From Duodenibacillus sp964509205 (lineage in GTDB: Bacteria; Pseudomonadota; Gammaproteobacteria; Burkholderiales; Burkholderiaceae_F): 64,000 bases of DNA. Location of the stretch: positions 12,840 through 76,839 of the forward strand of contig CAZDVW010000005.1 in NCBI GenBank assembly GCA_964509205.1, read 5' to 3'. The notes beneath the pieces are model-generated. The model saw only the letters and a program-made list of their open reading frames with translations. It was not told where the DNA came from and did no database searches. Shown here piece by piece: positions 40,248 through 49,174 of the stretch. The position numbers and the translations under genes are program-made. Every line of letters begins with the position of its first letter. The stretch's first letter is position 1.

Positions 40248-41034
40248 GAATCCTAAACTCAAGTTTTCAATGCGTGCCGTCGGGCTGGTTGTTTCATTGT
40301 CCCTTTTAGCCGGCATCAGCGGTTGCGGCTGGTTCCAGTCTCTCGAAATCGATCCGACGCGAGACTGGACTGCACAGAAACTTTACTCCGAAGCCCGCAG
40401 TGCGATGAACGAATCAAACTGGTCAGTCGCCAAGGACTACTATACCAAGTTGGAAGCCCGCTATCCGTTCGGAACCTACGCACAGCAAGCGCAGATCGAA
40501 TTGGCCTACGTCTATTTCAAAGACGATGATGCGGCCGGCGCCATCCAGCAGCTTGACCGCTTCCTGCGTGCTTATCCCAACCACCCAAACAGCGACTATG
40601 CGCTCTATCTTAAAGGATTAGCAACGCTCAATGAGCGCGATGGTCTGATCAGTTCCATGATTCGTCAAGACATTTCCGAACGCGACGCACAAGCCGCACG
40701 AGATGCCTTTGACGTTTTCAAAGAACTTGTCGGCCGTTTTCCGGATTCCCGCTATGCGGCTCAGGCCAACCGAAAAATGCATGAGCTTGTCCTGGCGCAA
40801 GCCCGCCATCAGTTAAACACCGCACGCTTTTACTACGAAAGGAAGGCCTACATTGCGGCAATCAACCGCGCGAAAGTTGTTTTGAGGGACTTTCAATTAA
40901 CAAGCGCAAGCGACGAGGCGATGGATCTCATAGCGCGTTGCTACCACGAGTTAAAACTGTTCGACCTTGAAAAAGACATGCGCCGCGTCATTGAACTAAA
41001 CAAGGATCGCAAGCGCGAAGACAAGTTGCGCTGA
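40246..41034 (+). CDS. bamD: Outer-membrane assembly lipoprotein BamD
   Basis: 262 residues. Essential lipoprotein of the BAM complex that inserts beta-barrel proteins. The signal peptide ends in the lipobox LLAGISGC (cleavage before Cys). TPR-like repeats follow (TAQKLYSEARSAMNESNW, AAGAIQQLDRFLRAYPNHPN, YALYLKGLA). A TATAAT lies at 40210-40215, about 30 bases upstream, but no good -35 and no clear Shine-Dalgarno sequence are visible. Its start codon overlaps that of rluD on the other strand. A terminator appears only after the following antitoxin gene. Confidence 0.95.
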   Translation: MNPKLKFSMRAVGLVVSLSLLAGISGCGWFQSLEIDPTRDWTAQKLYSEARSAMNESNWSVAKDYYTKLEARYPFGTYAQQAQIELAYVYFKDDDAAGAIQQLDRFLRAYPNHPNSDYALYLKGLATLNERDGLISSMIRQDISERDAQAARDAFDVFKELVGRFPDSRYAAQANRKMHELVLAQARHQLNTARFYYERKAYIAAINRAKVVLRDFQLTSASDEAMDLIARCYHELKLFDLEKDMRRVIELNKDRKREDKLR

Positions 41035-41081
41035 TTGAATTTGAGGCGTGCCTGCACAGTTGCAGCAGCACGCCGGGGTGC

Positions 41082-41110
41082 TTGAAAAGCACGCATTGCC
41101 GTATTACATT
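41082..41110 (+). promoter_or_regulatory. Sigma-70 promoter of the antitoxin gene
   Basis: TTGAAA (41082-41087), 17-base spacer, TACATT (41105-41110). Two hairpins lie just upstream (GGCGTGC/GCACGCC at 41044-41073 and GTGCTT/AAGCAC at 41078-41092), the second overlapping the -35. Confidence 0.6.
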
Positions 41111-41137
41111 GTTACCACACTGTCTTCAGGATTCGTT

Positions 41138-41404
41138 ATGTCTCAAACAATTGTCAGCATTCGCATGGACAATGCGCTGAAAAACCAGTTCACGCAGATC
41201 TGCGAGGAACTTGGTCTGTCTGCTTCGGCCGCCATTAACGTGTTTGTCAAAGCCACGGTCAGAAATCACGGAATTCCTTTCGCGCTGACCGTCAATGAAC
41301 CCAATGCCGATGCCGTTTGCTCAGTCAAAGACCCGCTCAAAGACGAAAAAGTCAACGGGCTTCTTCGCAAGACGAAAGACGCCTTTGATGATCTTGACCT
41401 CTGA
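41138..41404 (+). CDS. RelB/DinJ family antitoxin without a toxin partner
   Basis: 88 residues from the ATG at 41138 (AGGAT upstream). The N-terminus TIVSIRMDNALKNQFTQICEE is the ribbon-helix-helix of RelB/DinJ antitoxins, and LGLSASAAINVFVKATVRNH with IPFALTV is the conserved core (each part within family pattern). A YafQ/RelE toxin normally follows within a few bases; here a terminator starts about 60 bases after the stop and no such frame exists. It lies 104 bases after bamD and has its own promoter. It may be a remnant, an anti-toxin for a toxin elsewhere, or a plain regulator. Confidence 0.85.
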   Translation: MSQTIVSIRMDNALKNQFTQICEELGLSASAAINVFVKATVRNHGIPFALTVNEPNADAVCSVKDPLKDEKVNGLLRKTKDAFDDLDL

Positions 41405-41465
41405 CTGAGTCCGGTTAAATTCCCTATCCGTCAGACGACGGCATTTAAATACCATGCCGCAACAG

Positions 41466-41502
41466 CACAGATCGAGCCGCACTCGGTCTGTGTTTTCTTT
41501 TG
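41466..41502 (+). terminator. Terminator after the orphan antitoxin
   Basis: CACAGATCGAG pairs with CTCGGTCTGTG (11 bp with one G-U) around CCGCA, followed by TTTTCTTTT. Confidence 0.85.
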
Positions 41503-41599
41503 CCGCCTTCTTCATTGACTTCTTTTTAACTTGATTTTCAAGAGAAAACGACCTAAAGTGTGAAGCCGTTTCAGACTTCTTGCCGATCCGAACCTCCTC

Positions 41600-43003
41600 A
41601 TGACTTCCGACAATACGCGACGACTCTTTCATTTGGTCTGCGGCCCCTTGCTTTTTCTTCTTTCGATCTGGCTGATTCCAGATTCTGTTCTGGTTTTTTC
41701 GGCAAAAGCGGCCATCGGAGCCATGTTCTGGATGGGTTGGTGGTGGGTATCGATGCCCGTAAGCCCCGCCGTGACGGCACTGCTTCCCATCGCCCTCACC
41801 TCGATTTTCAACCTGGCTCCCGTTGATTCCATCACGCGGCTGTATTTTTCCGACATTGTTGTCTTGCTTTTGGGTGCCAACATCATTTCTGCAACCTGGG
41901 AGCTGACGGGACTTGACAAGCGGCTGGCCATTAAATCATTGCTCTTACTCGGTCCGAGTATTAAAACGCACATTGCCGTTTGGTTTTTAGCCTCTGTCGT
42001 CCTCTCCAGCATTCTTCCCAATTCCGTTGTCTGCGCACTGATGGTTCCGATCTGTGCGGCCATGATTCGCTTCCTTTCCAACGGGAAAATCAGCCATCTT
42101 CAGCCGCTTCTTTTCGTGCTTCTGACAGCCATCGCCTGGGGCTGCGGACTCGGAGGACTCGGAACGCCCTTAGGGGGCGCCATGAATTTGGTCGCCGTCA
42201 GCTACCTCGAACAAATCACAGGGCATGAGTACTTCTACACGGAGTGGATCGTCAAAATGCTGCCGATGATGCTTCTATTGACCGGCGCAACGCTCTTGTT
42301 TCTTTTCTTGATCCGACCAAAGAATCTTTCGCTTGGGAAAACCCGCGAATTCATTGAAGCCGAATATGCCAAACTGCCGCCGGTTAACCGCGACGAAATT
42401 CTCGGGCTTGCCCTGTTTCTGATCCCGCTGTTCCTTTCTTTTGCCCGCGAACTGTATGCGGCTTGGATGCCCAATCTCAAACCCGCCCAGCTCTTTCTGA
42501 TCTGCGGTTTGTTCTGTTTTATCTTAAACGGCAAAGACGGCAAGGCCTTTGCCACCTGGAAAGTCGTGAATCCCAAAATTGAGTGGCAACTTCTTCTGCT
42601 TTTCGCCGGCGGCCTCGCCCTTGGCCATCTCCTGACAAGTACGGGAGCAACAAAGGCACTGGCCGGCGCCATCGGCAGTCTGCATCTTGGCTCAGGTCTT
42701 TTATTGCTGATCGTCATCGTCGCCGTCACAATGATTTTTGTGGAAGTCGCCAGCAACACGGCCGCGGCTGCCATTGCCGTTCCCATGGTCATTGGTCTTG
42801 CCAGCGAAATGGGAGCCGATCCGGTTGCTTACGTGTACATCACGGCGGCGGCCTTTAATACCGGCTTCATGTTCCCGACATCCATCCGCGCCATTCCGAT
42901 TGCTTACGGACTCAATACCGGTTATCTTTTTAAACACGGCGCTATGATGACGGTCATCACAACCGTGCTGATCGCTTGCGTCGGATCCGTTCTTTATTTC
43001 TGA
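41600..43003 (+). CDS. DASS family sodium:dicarboxylate/anion symporter
   Basis: 467 residues, about 11-12 helices, SLC13/DASS fold. The two SNT-type signatures are ILPNSVVCALMVPICAA (first half, Asn-Ser in place of Ser-Asn) and VEVASNTAAAAIAVPMV (second half), which form the sodium and substrate sites. GLGTPLGGAMNLVAV is the re-entrant tip. Family members import succinate, malate, fumarate, citrate or sulphate; a C4-dicarboxylate would fit the metabolism suggested by the asparaginase, but that is inference. Single gene with its own terminator. Confidence 0.88.
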   Translation: MTSDNTRRLFHLVCGPLLFLLSIWLIPDSVLVFSAKAAIGAMFWMGWWWVSMPVSPAVTALLPIALTSIFNLAPVDSITRLYFSDIVVLLLGANIISATWELTGLDKRLAIKSLLLLGPSIKTHIAVWFLASVVLSSILPNSVVCALMVPICAAMIRFLSNGKISHLQPLLFVLLTAIAWGCGLGGLGTPLGGAMNLVAVSYLEQITGHEYFYTEWIVKMLPMMLLLTGATLLFLFLIRPKNLSLGKTREFIEAEYAKLPPVNRDEILGLALFLIPLFLSFARELYAAWMPNLKPAQLFLICGLFCFILNGKDGKAFATWKVVNPKIEWQLLLLFAGGLALGHLLTSTGATKALAGAIGSLHLGSGLLLLIVIVAVTMIFVEVASNTAAAAIAVPMVIGLASEMGADPVAYVYITAAAFNTGFMFPTSIRAIPIAYGLNTGYLFKHGAMMTVITTVLIACVGSVLYF

Positions 43004-43039
43004 GAAAACGGCAAAAACACGCCATGAAATCGCAGGCGC

Positions 43040-43061
43040 TCGGAGCCTCCGAATTTTTTTT
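43040..43061 (+). terminator. Terminator of the DASS gene
   Basis: TCGGA-GCC-TCCGA followed by A and eight T. Short stem but a strong U-tract. Confidence 0.65.
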
Positions 43062-43105
43062 GAATTTTGCGTTGATTTTTCAAGGAGCCGAAAACCGATG
43101 CCGAA

Positions 43106-43507
43106 TTACTCGTCGCTCAGAAACTCGGTTTCCAGCGTGCTCTTGCGAACCCGCATCAGGTTAATCCGGCAAGCAAGACCGGCTTCGGTTTCACCGACCT
43201 CAGCCCCTTTCAGAGCCCCGCGAAACGTGCATTCATTTTTCACATAGGCCAAAAAATTTTTATTAGCCTCTTGAATTTCTTTAGCCGTCTGTCTCTTCTT
43301 GTGAGAGCGATCGAAACTGCGGGCCCGAGTGAGCACGCGTTCTAACGTGCTGTTGTACTGAGCTTGAACCTGTTTGGATTCCAAAACCAGACACTCGCGC
43401 ATCTGTTCTTTTTTCGTCGCGTTCCGATAACACTCACCCACATCATCCGCAGCGATTGCCTGCGCACACACAATAGAGAGAACAAAAACAGAGATAAACC
43501 GATGCAT
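43106..43507 (-). CDS. LprI/DUF1311-like secreted protein
   Basis: About 133 residues from the ATG at 43507 (GAGGAATGG upstream). Signal peptide MHRFISVFVLSIVCAQAIA, then a small domain with four cysteines: GECYRNA, MRECLVLES, KNECTFRG and GLACRIN. The order C...C..(long helix)..C...C with the QYNSTLERV helix matches the LprI N-terminal/DUF1311 family, some of which bind lysozyme. The function here is inferred by family only. It is convergent with the DASS gene. Confidence 0.75.
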   Translation of the reverse strand: MHRFISVFVLSIVCAQAIAADDVGECYRNATKKEQMRECLVLESKQVQAQYNSTLERVLTRARSFDRSHKKRQTAKEIQEANKNFLAYVKNECTFRGALKGAEVGETEAGLACRINLMRVRKSTLETEFLSDE

Positions 43508-43719
43508 TCCATTCCTCGGGATACCGCACAATGACAACGACGCAGATTGTAACGACAAAGACCGCCTTGCAGGAAAACAGAGTTTCTTGAAAAATGCCCA
43601 AAACATCTCCTCATCCGCTTAACGGGATTTGCGATGCGTTTGAAAGCCGACATTCGCTCTCGGCATTGCCCCCTATAATTAAGCATTGCTTTATGGCCTC
43701 TTAATCTTGAGTGATCTCT

Positions 43720-44223
43720 ATGGCTTTTTCCAGACGTGTTTTTCTCGCCTCAGTCACGGCACTCGTTCTTTCCGGGTGCGGTTTTCACCTGCGGGGAAGT
43801 TTTAATCTGCCCTTCGAAACGCTTTACCTCGACTTGGACAGCAATTCGAAGTTTGCAGCCACATTAAGCCGAATGCTTCGGGCGGGGAGCAACGTTGAGC
43901 TCGCCGGCGACCCGACAACGGCCGATGCGATTCTTAAAATCACGCAAAACAGCACGAGCCGCGACATTTTGTCTTACAGCACATCGGGGCGAGCCAGAGA
44001 GTTTCAACTGAAAAACACCGTCACATTTACGGTCACGGGGCCGGACGGTCACGTTTTTCTTCCGCCGACGACGATTCGGGCGACACGCGACATCACCTAC
44101 GATGAAAGCGACTACCTGAGCCGAGATACGGAAGAAACCATGATTCGCAACGAAATGCAAAACGACATCATCGGTCAGATGATCCGCCGCATTGAACGAG
44201 CTAAACCCGCTTCGGCACGCTAA
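43720..44223 (+). CDS. lptE: LPS-assembly lipoprotein LptE
   Basis: 167 residues. Plugs the LptD barrel and helps place lipopolysaccharide in the outer membrane. The lipobox is LVLSGCGFHLRG, and the CGFHLRG after it is the LptE signature; the rest is the beta-alpha fold with TLYLDLDSNS and IRATRDITYDESDYL. The start is an ATG with GAGTGA upstream; a GTG nine bases earlier is possible. First gene of lptE-holA-proA-rlmL. In many relatives leuS precedes lptE; here it does not. Confidence 0.93.
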   Translation: MAFSRRVFLASVTALVLSGCGFHLRGSFNLPFETLYLDLDSNSKFAATLSRMLRAGSNVELAGDPTTADAILKITQNSTSRDILSYSTSGRAREFQLKNTVTFTVTGPDGHVFLPPTTIRATRDITYDESDYLSRDTEETMIRNEMQNDIIGQMIRRIERAKPASAR

Positions 44224-44234
44224 AGAGCATCGAC

Positions 44235-45248
44235 ATGTACGAGCCCGGTTCAGTCTTCAAATTCAAACCCGATACCATCTCCCCGCTGTGGTTTATCACG
44301 GGTGAAGAACCCCTTCTCATGATTGAGGCGGCCGATGCCGTTCGCCGACATGCGAAGGAGCTCGGTTATGCGGATCGAACGGTTCTCAATGCTTCGGCCG
44401 TTTGGGATTGGTCTCAGCTTGAAAGCGCTTGTTTGGAAATCGGTCTTTTTTCTCCCAAAAAAATCATCGAATTGAGGCTATCGAGTTTTCGCCCGGGAAC
44501 AAAAGGCGCCAAGGCGCTTTCGGATCTAGCCGACTTGCCGCTTGAAAACGTTGTCGTCATTGTTTCAATGCCCTATGACTGGTCGGTAAAAAAACTGGCC
44601 TGGTTTAAGAAACTCTCTGCCGCCTCGGAATACATCGAGTGCCCGCCCGTCAGTTCTCGTGAATTGCCGCGCTGGTTTTCCGAGCGCTTTCAAGCTCAGG
44701 GGCAAAAAGCCGATCCGGAAGCCATTCAATTGCTTGCGGCACGATGCGAAGGCAATCTTCTGGCTGCCAAGCAAGAACTTCTGAAGCTCTCGTATCGATA
44801 TGAACGGGGTGTGACCATCACGGCTCAAATGGTGCGCGATTCCGTCAACGACGTCTCACGCTTTGACAATGAGGCGCTTGTCGAAACAGTTATGTCGGGT
44901 CAGGCTGCCAAAGCCGTCAAAATTCTTGACTCGCTTAAAGCCGAGGGCGAAAGCATTCCGAACGTTGTTTGGATGTTGGCCGACGAAATTCGCTGTGCGA
45001 CTCGTGCCGCTGCGCTTGTGCAACGGGGCCTCTCAGTTGACTCTGCGCTTCGACAACTTGCCGTTTACGGCACGGAAAAAAAACAACGCGTGAAAACACT
45101 CGTCAGCCGCTGTTCCGAAAAGAAACTTCAAGCCGCCCTCCTGTTGATCGGCGACATCGACAAGATCGGAAAAGGACTCATTGTCGCCAACCGCGATGCA
45201 GATCCGTGGACGGAACTTGCGGGACTTGCCGCCTTCTTGCGGCGCTGA
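44235..45248 (+). CDS. holA: DNA polymerase III subunit delta (HolA)
   Basis: 337 residues. The clamp-loader subunit that opens the beta sliding clamp. Starts with PLWFITGEEPLLMIEAADAV, the conserved first strand and helix; then KKIIELRLSS and the domain III helices with EDVSRFDN-like VNDVSRFDNEALVE. No Walker A is expected in delta. It lies 11 bases after lptE and 15 before proA, the usual order for betaproteobacteria. Confidence 0.93.
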   Translation: MYEPGSVFKFKPDTISPLWFITGEEPLLMIEAADAVRRHAKELGYADRTVLNASAVWDWSQLESACLEIGLFSPKKIIELRLSSFRPGTKGAKALSDLADLPLENVVVIVSMPYDWSVKKLAWFKKLSAASEYIECPPVSSRELPRWFSERFQAQGQKADPEAIQLLAARCEGNLLAAKQELLKLSYRYERGVTITAQMVRDSVNDVSRFDNEALVETVMSGQAAKAVKILDSLKAEGESIPNVVWMLADEIRCATRAAALVQRGLSVDSALRQLAVYGTEKKQRVKTLVSRCSEKKLQAALLLIGDIDKIGKGLIVANRDADPWTELAGLAAFLRR

Positions 45249-45263
45249 GAACGGAGTAACAAA

Positions 45264-46544
45264 ATGCAGGAAACATCAGCCATGCACAGTCTGGTCTGTG
45301 CAATGGGAAAAGCCGCCAAAAAAGCCTCTTCTCGAATCGGTGCCTCCAGCCTTGCGGCGAGAAACACAGCGCTTCTTGCTCTGGCTCGGCTTATTCGGGA
45401 AAACAAAACGGCCATTTACGAGGCCAACGCAAAAGACATCGCACGTGCCGAAGAAAATGCCTATCCGCCTGCCTTCGTCGATCGTCTGAAGCTAACAGAC
45501 TCCGTTCTTGAAACCATGGCGCTCGGCTGCGAACAGATTGCTGCCCTTGCCGATCCCATCGGACAAATCACGCAACGCCGGCATCAGCCCACAGGAATTG
45601 ACGTGGCGCGCATGCGTGTTCCTCTCGGCGTTCTCGCCATTATTTTCGAGTCTCGCCCCAATGTCACGATTGATGCCTCTGCGCTGACGATCAAATCGGG
45701 CAATGCGGCCATTTTGCGCGGCGGCAAAGAGGCGCTTGAAAGCAACCAAGTGCTCGGCAGTCTTGTCCGCAAAGCCTTGAAAGAGGCCCAACTGCCGCAA
45801 GACACCATTCAAGTGGTTGACACGCCCGATCACGACTTTGTCGGGGAACTGATCCGAGCAACACAATACATTGACGTTCTTATCCCGCGGGGCGGAAAAA
45901 ATCTGATTGCGCGGCTCGAACGCGACTCACGCATTCCGATGATCAAGCACCTAGACGGCATCTGTCACACTTACGTTGACAAAGACGCCGATCTCGACAT
46001 GGCCGTCTGTCTCACAGACAACGCCAAAACACAACGCTATGCCCCTTGCAATGCGACGGAAACGCTTCTTGTTCACGAAGCGATTGCGCGCCAATTTTTA
46101 CCGAGGATCGGGAAAATTTTTGCTGAAAAGCATGTTGAAATGCGTGCGTCGGAAGCGGTCGCTGCAATCCTCTCTGATTGCTCTCTTCCCTGGGTTGCCG
46201 CCACAGAGGCCGATTGGAAAACCGAATACAATGCGCCGATCATTTCGATTGCCACGGTATCGTCTTTAACCGAAGCGATTGACTTTATCAACGAAAACGG
46301 CTCAAAGCACACGGATGCCATCATCACGGACAATCCAGAACGTGCCGCCCGTTTTCTGCGCGAAGTTGACTCCGGAAGCGTCATGCACAATTGCTCGACC
46401 CGACTTGCCGACGGTTTTATTTACGGACTCGGCGCAGAGATCGGGATCAGCAACGGCAAGCTTCATGCGCGCGGTCCGGTCGGTCTCGAAGGGCTCACTT
46501 CACTGAAGTTCGTTGTCTTCGGACACGGAGAAGGAAGACACTAA
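45264..46544 (+). CDS. proA: Glutamate-5-semialdehyde dehydrogenase
   Basis: Reduces gamma-glutamyl phosphate to glutamate semialdehyde with NADPH in proline synthesis. 426 residues of the aldehyde-dehydrogenase fold. VPLGVLAIIFESRPNVTID is the conserved start of the cofactor domain, LIPRGGKNLI follows, and the catalytic Cys is in YAPCNATETLLVH. GGAGTAACAAA precedes the ATG. It ends immediately before the rlmL start codon. proB is not in the window. Confidence 0.96.
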   Translation: MQETSAMHSLVCAMGKAAKKASSRIGASSLAARNTALLALARLIRENKTAIYEANAKDIARAEENAYPPAFVDRLKLTDSVLETMALGCEQIAALADPIGQITQRRHQPTGIDVARMRVPLGVLAIIFESRPNVTIDASALTIKSGNAAILRGGKEALESNQVLGSLVRKALKEAQLPQDTIQVVDTPDHDFVGELIRATQYIDVLIPRGGKNLIARLERDSRIPMIKHLDGICHTYVDKDADLDMAVCLTDNAKTQRYAPCNATETLLVHEAIARQFLPRIGKIFAEKHVEMRASEAVAAILSDCSLPWVAATEADWKTEYNAPIISIATVSSLTEAIDFINENGSKHTDAIITDNPERAARFLREVDSGSVMHNCSTRLADGFIYGLGAEIGISNGKLHARGPVGLEGLTSLKFVVFGHGEGRH

Positions 46545-47708
46545 ATGGCCAAACAAACCTATTACGCACTGTGTCCGCTCGGACTTGAGTCCTTTCTGGA
46601 AAAGGAACTGATCGCCGCCGGCGCCAACGAAACAAAACCGGCACGCTCGGGTGTCCTCTTTACGGCCAACACACTAGCCGCTTGGCGTGCCTGTCTGACA
46701 AGTCGAATTGCCAGCCGCATTCTCCTGCGTCTGGGCGACTCGGACTATTACGACGAAGAAGACATTTACAACTTTGCCTGCCGAACGAAGTGGGAAAATT
46801 ACTTTGATGCGGACAGTACCTTTCGCATCGACATCACGGCACACAGAGCGCCGCTTAATTCGCTGGATTTCACATTGCTTCGGATCAAGGACGGCATTTG
46901 CGACCGATTCAATCACTTTTTGAATACGCGTCCGAGCATTGATCGAATCCATCCGGATGTGCGCATTTTTGCGCACGTGGATCAAAGTCGGTGCACGTTC
47001 TACCTCGATCTTTGCGGCGAAGCGCTTTTTAAACGCGGCTGGAGACGCGACAAGGGCGAAGCACCGTTAAAAGAAAATCTGGCTGCCGGTCTTTTGGCCT
47101 TAAGCGGCTGGAAACCGGAAATGCCTCTGGCTGATATTTTCTGCGGCTCCGGAACGATTGCGATTGAAGCAGCCTGTATGGCCATTCATGCCGCCCCGAG
47201 ACTTCATCGGCATTTCCTCTTTGAGAAATTCAGGGATTTTGATAAAGACCTCCTGACAGAACTCAAGGACGATCTGCGTGCGGCCGTCAACCCGTATGCG
47301 TCGGTTCGCATCCAAGCTTCCGACATCAGCTCGCTCGTTGTTGAGAAGGCCCGAGAAAATGCGGCTCGAGCGGGTCTTTCCCCGCTTTTGGAGTCCGGTG
47401 CGCTTTCTTTTGAAACAAGCGATGCGCGAACGACTCTGCCGAAAGAAGCCGACGGCATTCTTGTGAGCAACCCGCCCTACGGAGAACAGTCCAATCCGAA
47501 GTCGGCCTCCGTTGCCTCCATGATGAAGGACGTCGCCGACAATCTCAAACGCAACTGGACCGGTCACACGGCCTGGCTTCTGACGAGTGATCGTCTGCTT
47601 GCCCGACAAATGCGGCTTTCCGAGTCTCGGAAAATTCCTCTCTTTAACGGTCCGCTGGAATGCCGTTTTTTCCGGTTTGAGCTTGTGAAAGGCAGTTTCC
47701 GGAAATAA
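46545..47708 (+). CDS. rlmL: THUMP-domain 23S rRNA guanine-N2 methyltransferase (RlmL-type)
   Basis: 387 residues. Starts with a ferredoxin-like/THUMP domain (YYALCPLGLESFLEKEL, about 5-155). A SAM methyltransferase domain follows, with DIFCGSGTIAIEAA (motif I) and catalytic NPPYGEQ (motif IV). It corresponds to the N-terminal half of E. coli RlmKL, which methylates G2445; the RlmK half is absent, as is normal outside enterics. AAGGAAGAC lies in the proA end. Last gene of the operon; a terminator overlaps its stop. Confidence 0.92.
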   Translation: MAKQTYYALCPLGLESFLEKELIAAGANETKPARSGVLFTANTLAAWRACLTSRIASRILLRLGDSDYYDEEDIYNFACRTKWENYFDADSTFRIDITAHRAPLNSLDFTLLRIKDGICDRFNHFLNTRPSIDRIHPDVRIFAHVDQSRCTFYLDLCGEALFKRGWRRDKGEAPLKENLAAGLLALSGWKPEMPLADIFCGSGTIAIEAACMAIHAAPRLHRHFLFEKFRDFDKDLLTELKDDLRAAVNPYASVRIQASDISSLVVEKARENAARAGLSPLLESGALSFETSDARTTLPKEADGILVSNPPYGEQSNPKSASVASMMKDVADNLKRNWTGHTAWLLTSDRLLARQMRLSESRKIPLFNGPLECRFFRFELVKGSFRK

Positions 47709-47727
47709 CGGCACTCAGGCCGTTTTT
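47707..47727 (+). terminator. Terminator after rlmL
   Basis: AACGGC pairs with GCCGTT, followed by TTT. It begins inside the rlmL stop codon and ends at the stop of the convergent HAD gene. Confidence 0.8.
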
Positions 47728-48539
47728 CAGATCGTCTGCGGTGCCGGAATATCCCCGACGCCGTTCAGAATCACGGAAGGACGATAGGAGAATTGCCGGA
47801 CAATCGGAATCGTGCTGATGCCGCTTAAGACAAGAGCCGTCATCATGCCGCCCTCGAGGCCGGCGATGATGTCCGTGTCCATTCTGTCCCCGATGAGTGC
47901 GGCCTGAGCCGAGTGGACTTCCAAAAGATGAAGTCCCGTGCGCAGCATCAGAGCATTCGGTTTTCCGACGTAATAAGGCACCTTTCCCGTTGCAATCTCG
48001 ATCGGAGCCATCAGAGCGCGGCAAGCCGGAGCAATGCCGTTTTCGGTCGGGCAGGTGTTGTCCGGGTTTGTTCCCACCAAGCGAGCGCCCCGACGAACAA
48101 GATCGATTGCCTTGGTGATCATGTTGTAGTTGTACATGTCGGTCTCACCAACGACGACATACTGCGGATCCACGTCATTCATCGTGATGCCGACGTCGTA
48201 AAGCGCCTTTACAAGACCAGGAGCTCCGAGGACATAAGCGCTGCAGCCCGGACTCTGTTCTTTTAAAAACTTCGCCATCGCCAATGCGCTCGTATAGAAG
48301 TGACTTTCGTCAACCTCGAGCCCCATGCGAGCCAATTTTTGCTGCAGCTCTTTCGGACTCTTCTCACTCGAGTTGGTCAAAAACAGGAACCGCTTGTTTT
48401 CCTTGCGGAGCCATTCGACGAATTCCTTCACACCGGGCAACAAAACATTGCCGTGGTAAATCACTCCGTCCATATCGCACAGATAGCCTTCTTTGGAACG
48501 AAGGATAGAAAGTTGCTGAGGGTCCAAGAGTTTTGTCAT
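47727..48539 (-). CDS. HAD-IIA family phosphatase (NagD-like)
   Basis: About 270 residues from the ATG at 48539 (GAGGAGAC 7 bases upstream). HAD superfamily motif I YLCDMDGVIYHG, motif II FLTNSSEKSP, and motif IV LIGDRMDTDIIAGLEGG are all present, with the large C2 cap typical of NagD and phosphoglycolate/4-nitrophenyl phosphatases. It dephosphorylates small phosphates such as UMP or glycerol phosphates; the substrate is not known. Single gene, convergent with rlmL. Confidence 0.88.
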   Translation of the reverse strand: MTKLLDPQQLSILRSKEGYLCDMDGVIYHGNVLLPGVKEFVEWLRKENKRFLFLTNSSEKSPKELQQKLARMGLEVDESHFYTSALAMAKFLKEQSPGCSAYVLGAPGLVKALYDVGITMNDVDPQYVVVGETDMYNYNMITKAIDLVRRGARLVGTNPDNTCPTENGIAPACRALMAPIEIATGKVPYYVGKPNALMLRTGLHLLEVHSAQAALIGDRMDTDIIAGLEGGMMTALVLSGISTIPIVRQFSYRPSVILNGVGDIPAPQTI

Positions 48540-48747
48540 CGAAGTCTCCTCTAAAAATGAAGCAGCGCATTGTAAGCGCACCGCCCGACCTTGTTGCCAA
48601 AGCCAGGACGAAACCAACCGAGGTGATTGACGAATTCTATATAACAATCAAGCCTCTGAGCAGGCCTCTACGTACCTTTACGTATTTGTGTATCCGGATG
48701 TACCAAACCGCTATCCATCGGACAAAAGGCGAAACTGACCGATGTCA

Positions 48748-48776
48748 TTGCGAAAAACACGAGTTCCGTGTAAGAT
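48748..48776 (+). promoter_or_regulatory. Promoter of tRNA-Glu
   Basis: TTGCGA (48748-48753), 17-base spacer, TAAGAT (48771-48776), ending about 20 bases before the tRNA. Confidence 0.6.
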
Positions 48777-48796
48777 TCCCACTCTTCGCAAAAGGG

Positions 48797-48872
48797 GTCC
48801 CCATCGTCTAGTGGCCTAGGACATGACCCTCTCACGGTTAGAACCGGGGTTCGAGTCCCCGTGGGGACGCCA
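48797..48872 (+). tRNA. tRNA-Glu(CTC)
   Basis: 76 bases including CCA. Starts GTCCCCATCGTCTAG, the anticodon loop is CTCTCAC (CTC), T arm GGTTCGAGTCC, acceptor GTCCCC/GGGGAC. Stands alone. Confidence 0.96.
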
Positions 48873-48897
48873 GATCTCTGAAGCGAAAGAAAATGAA

Positions 48898-48924
48898 GTC
48901 GCCTTTGAGGGCGGCGTTTTTTTT
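48898..48924 (+). terminator. Terminator of tRNA-Glu
   Basis: GTCGCC, short loop, GGGCGGC, then eight T, 25 bases after the tRNA. Confidence 0.75.
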
Positions 48925-49174
48925 GCCCGCTCTCTGAAAACGCACAATCCCTCAGACGACAGACGGACAGAATCTTTTTATCTGCAACAAATCCGCTCCC
49001 CAAAAAGCGACTTTAATCCCAAAGAAACGCCTTGCCGAAAGGCGGGTCAAAAACAAAATTTGCAACGATTTGTCAAGATAATTCCCGAAACGTCGAATTC
49101 GTCTCAAAATTGTGCCCTTCGACGCATTTTTTCTGCGCCGGTGTTTTTTAATTTCAAAAAAACTCATTTCGTTT
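48925..49174. other. Intergenic region upstream of the DUF3737 gene
   Basis: About 250 bases, AT-rich. It should contain the promoter of the DUF3737-patB unit. Nothing else seen. Confidence 0.3.
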
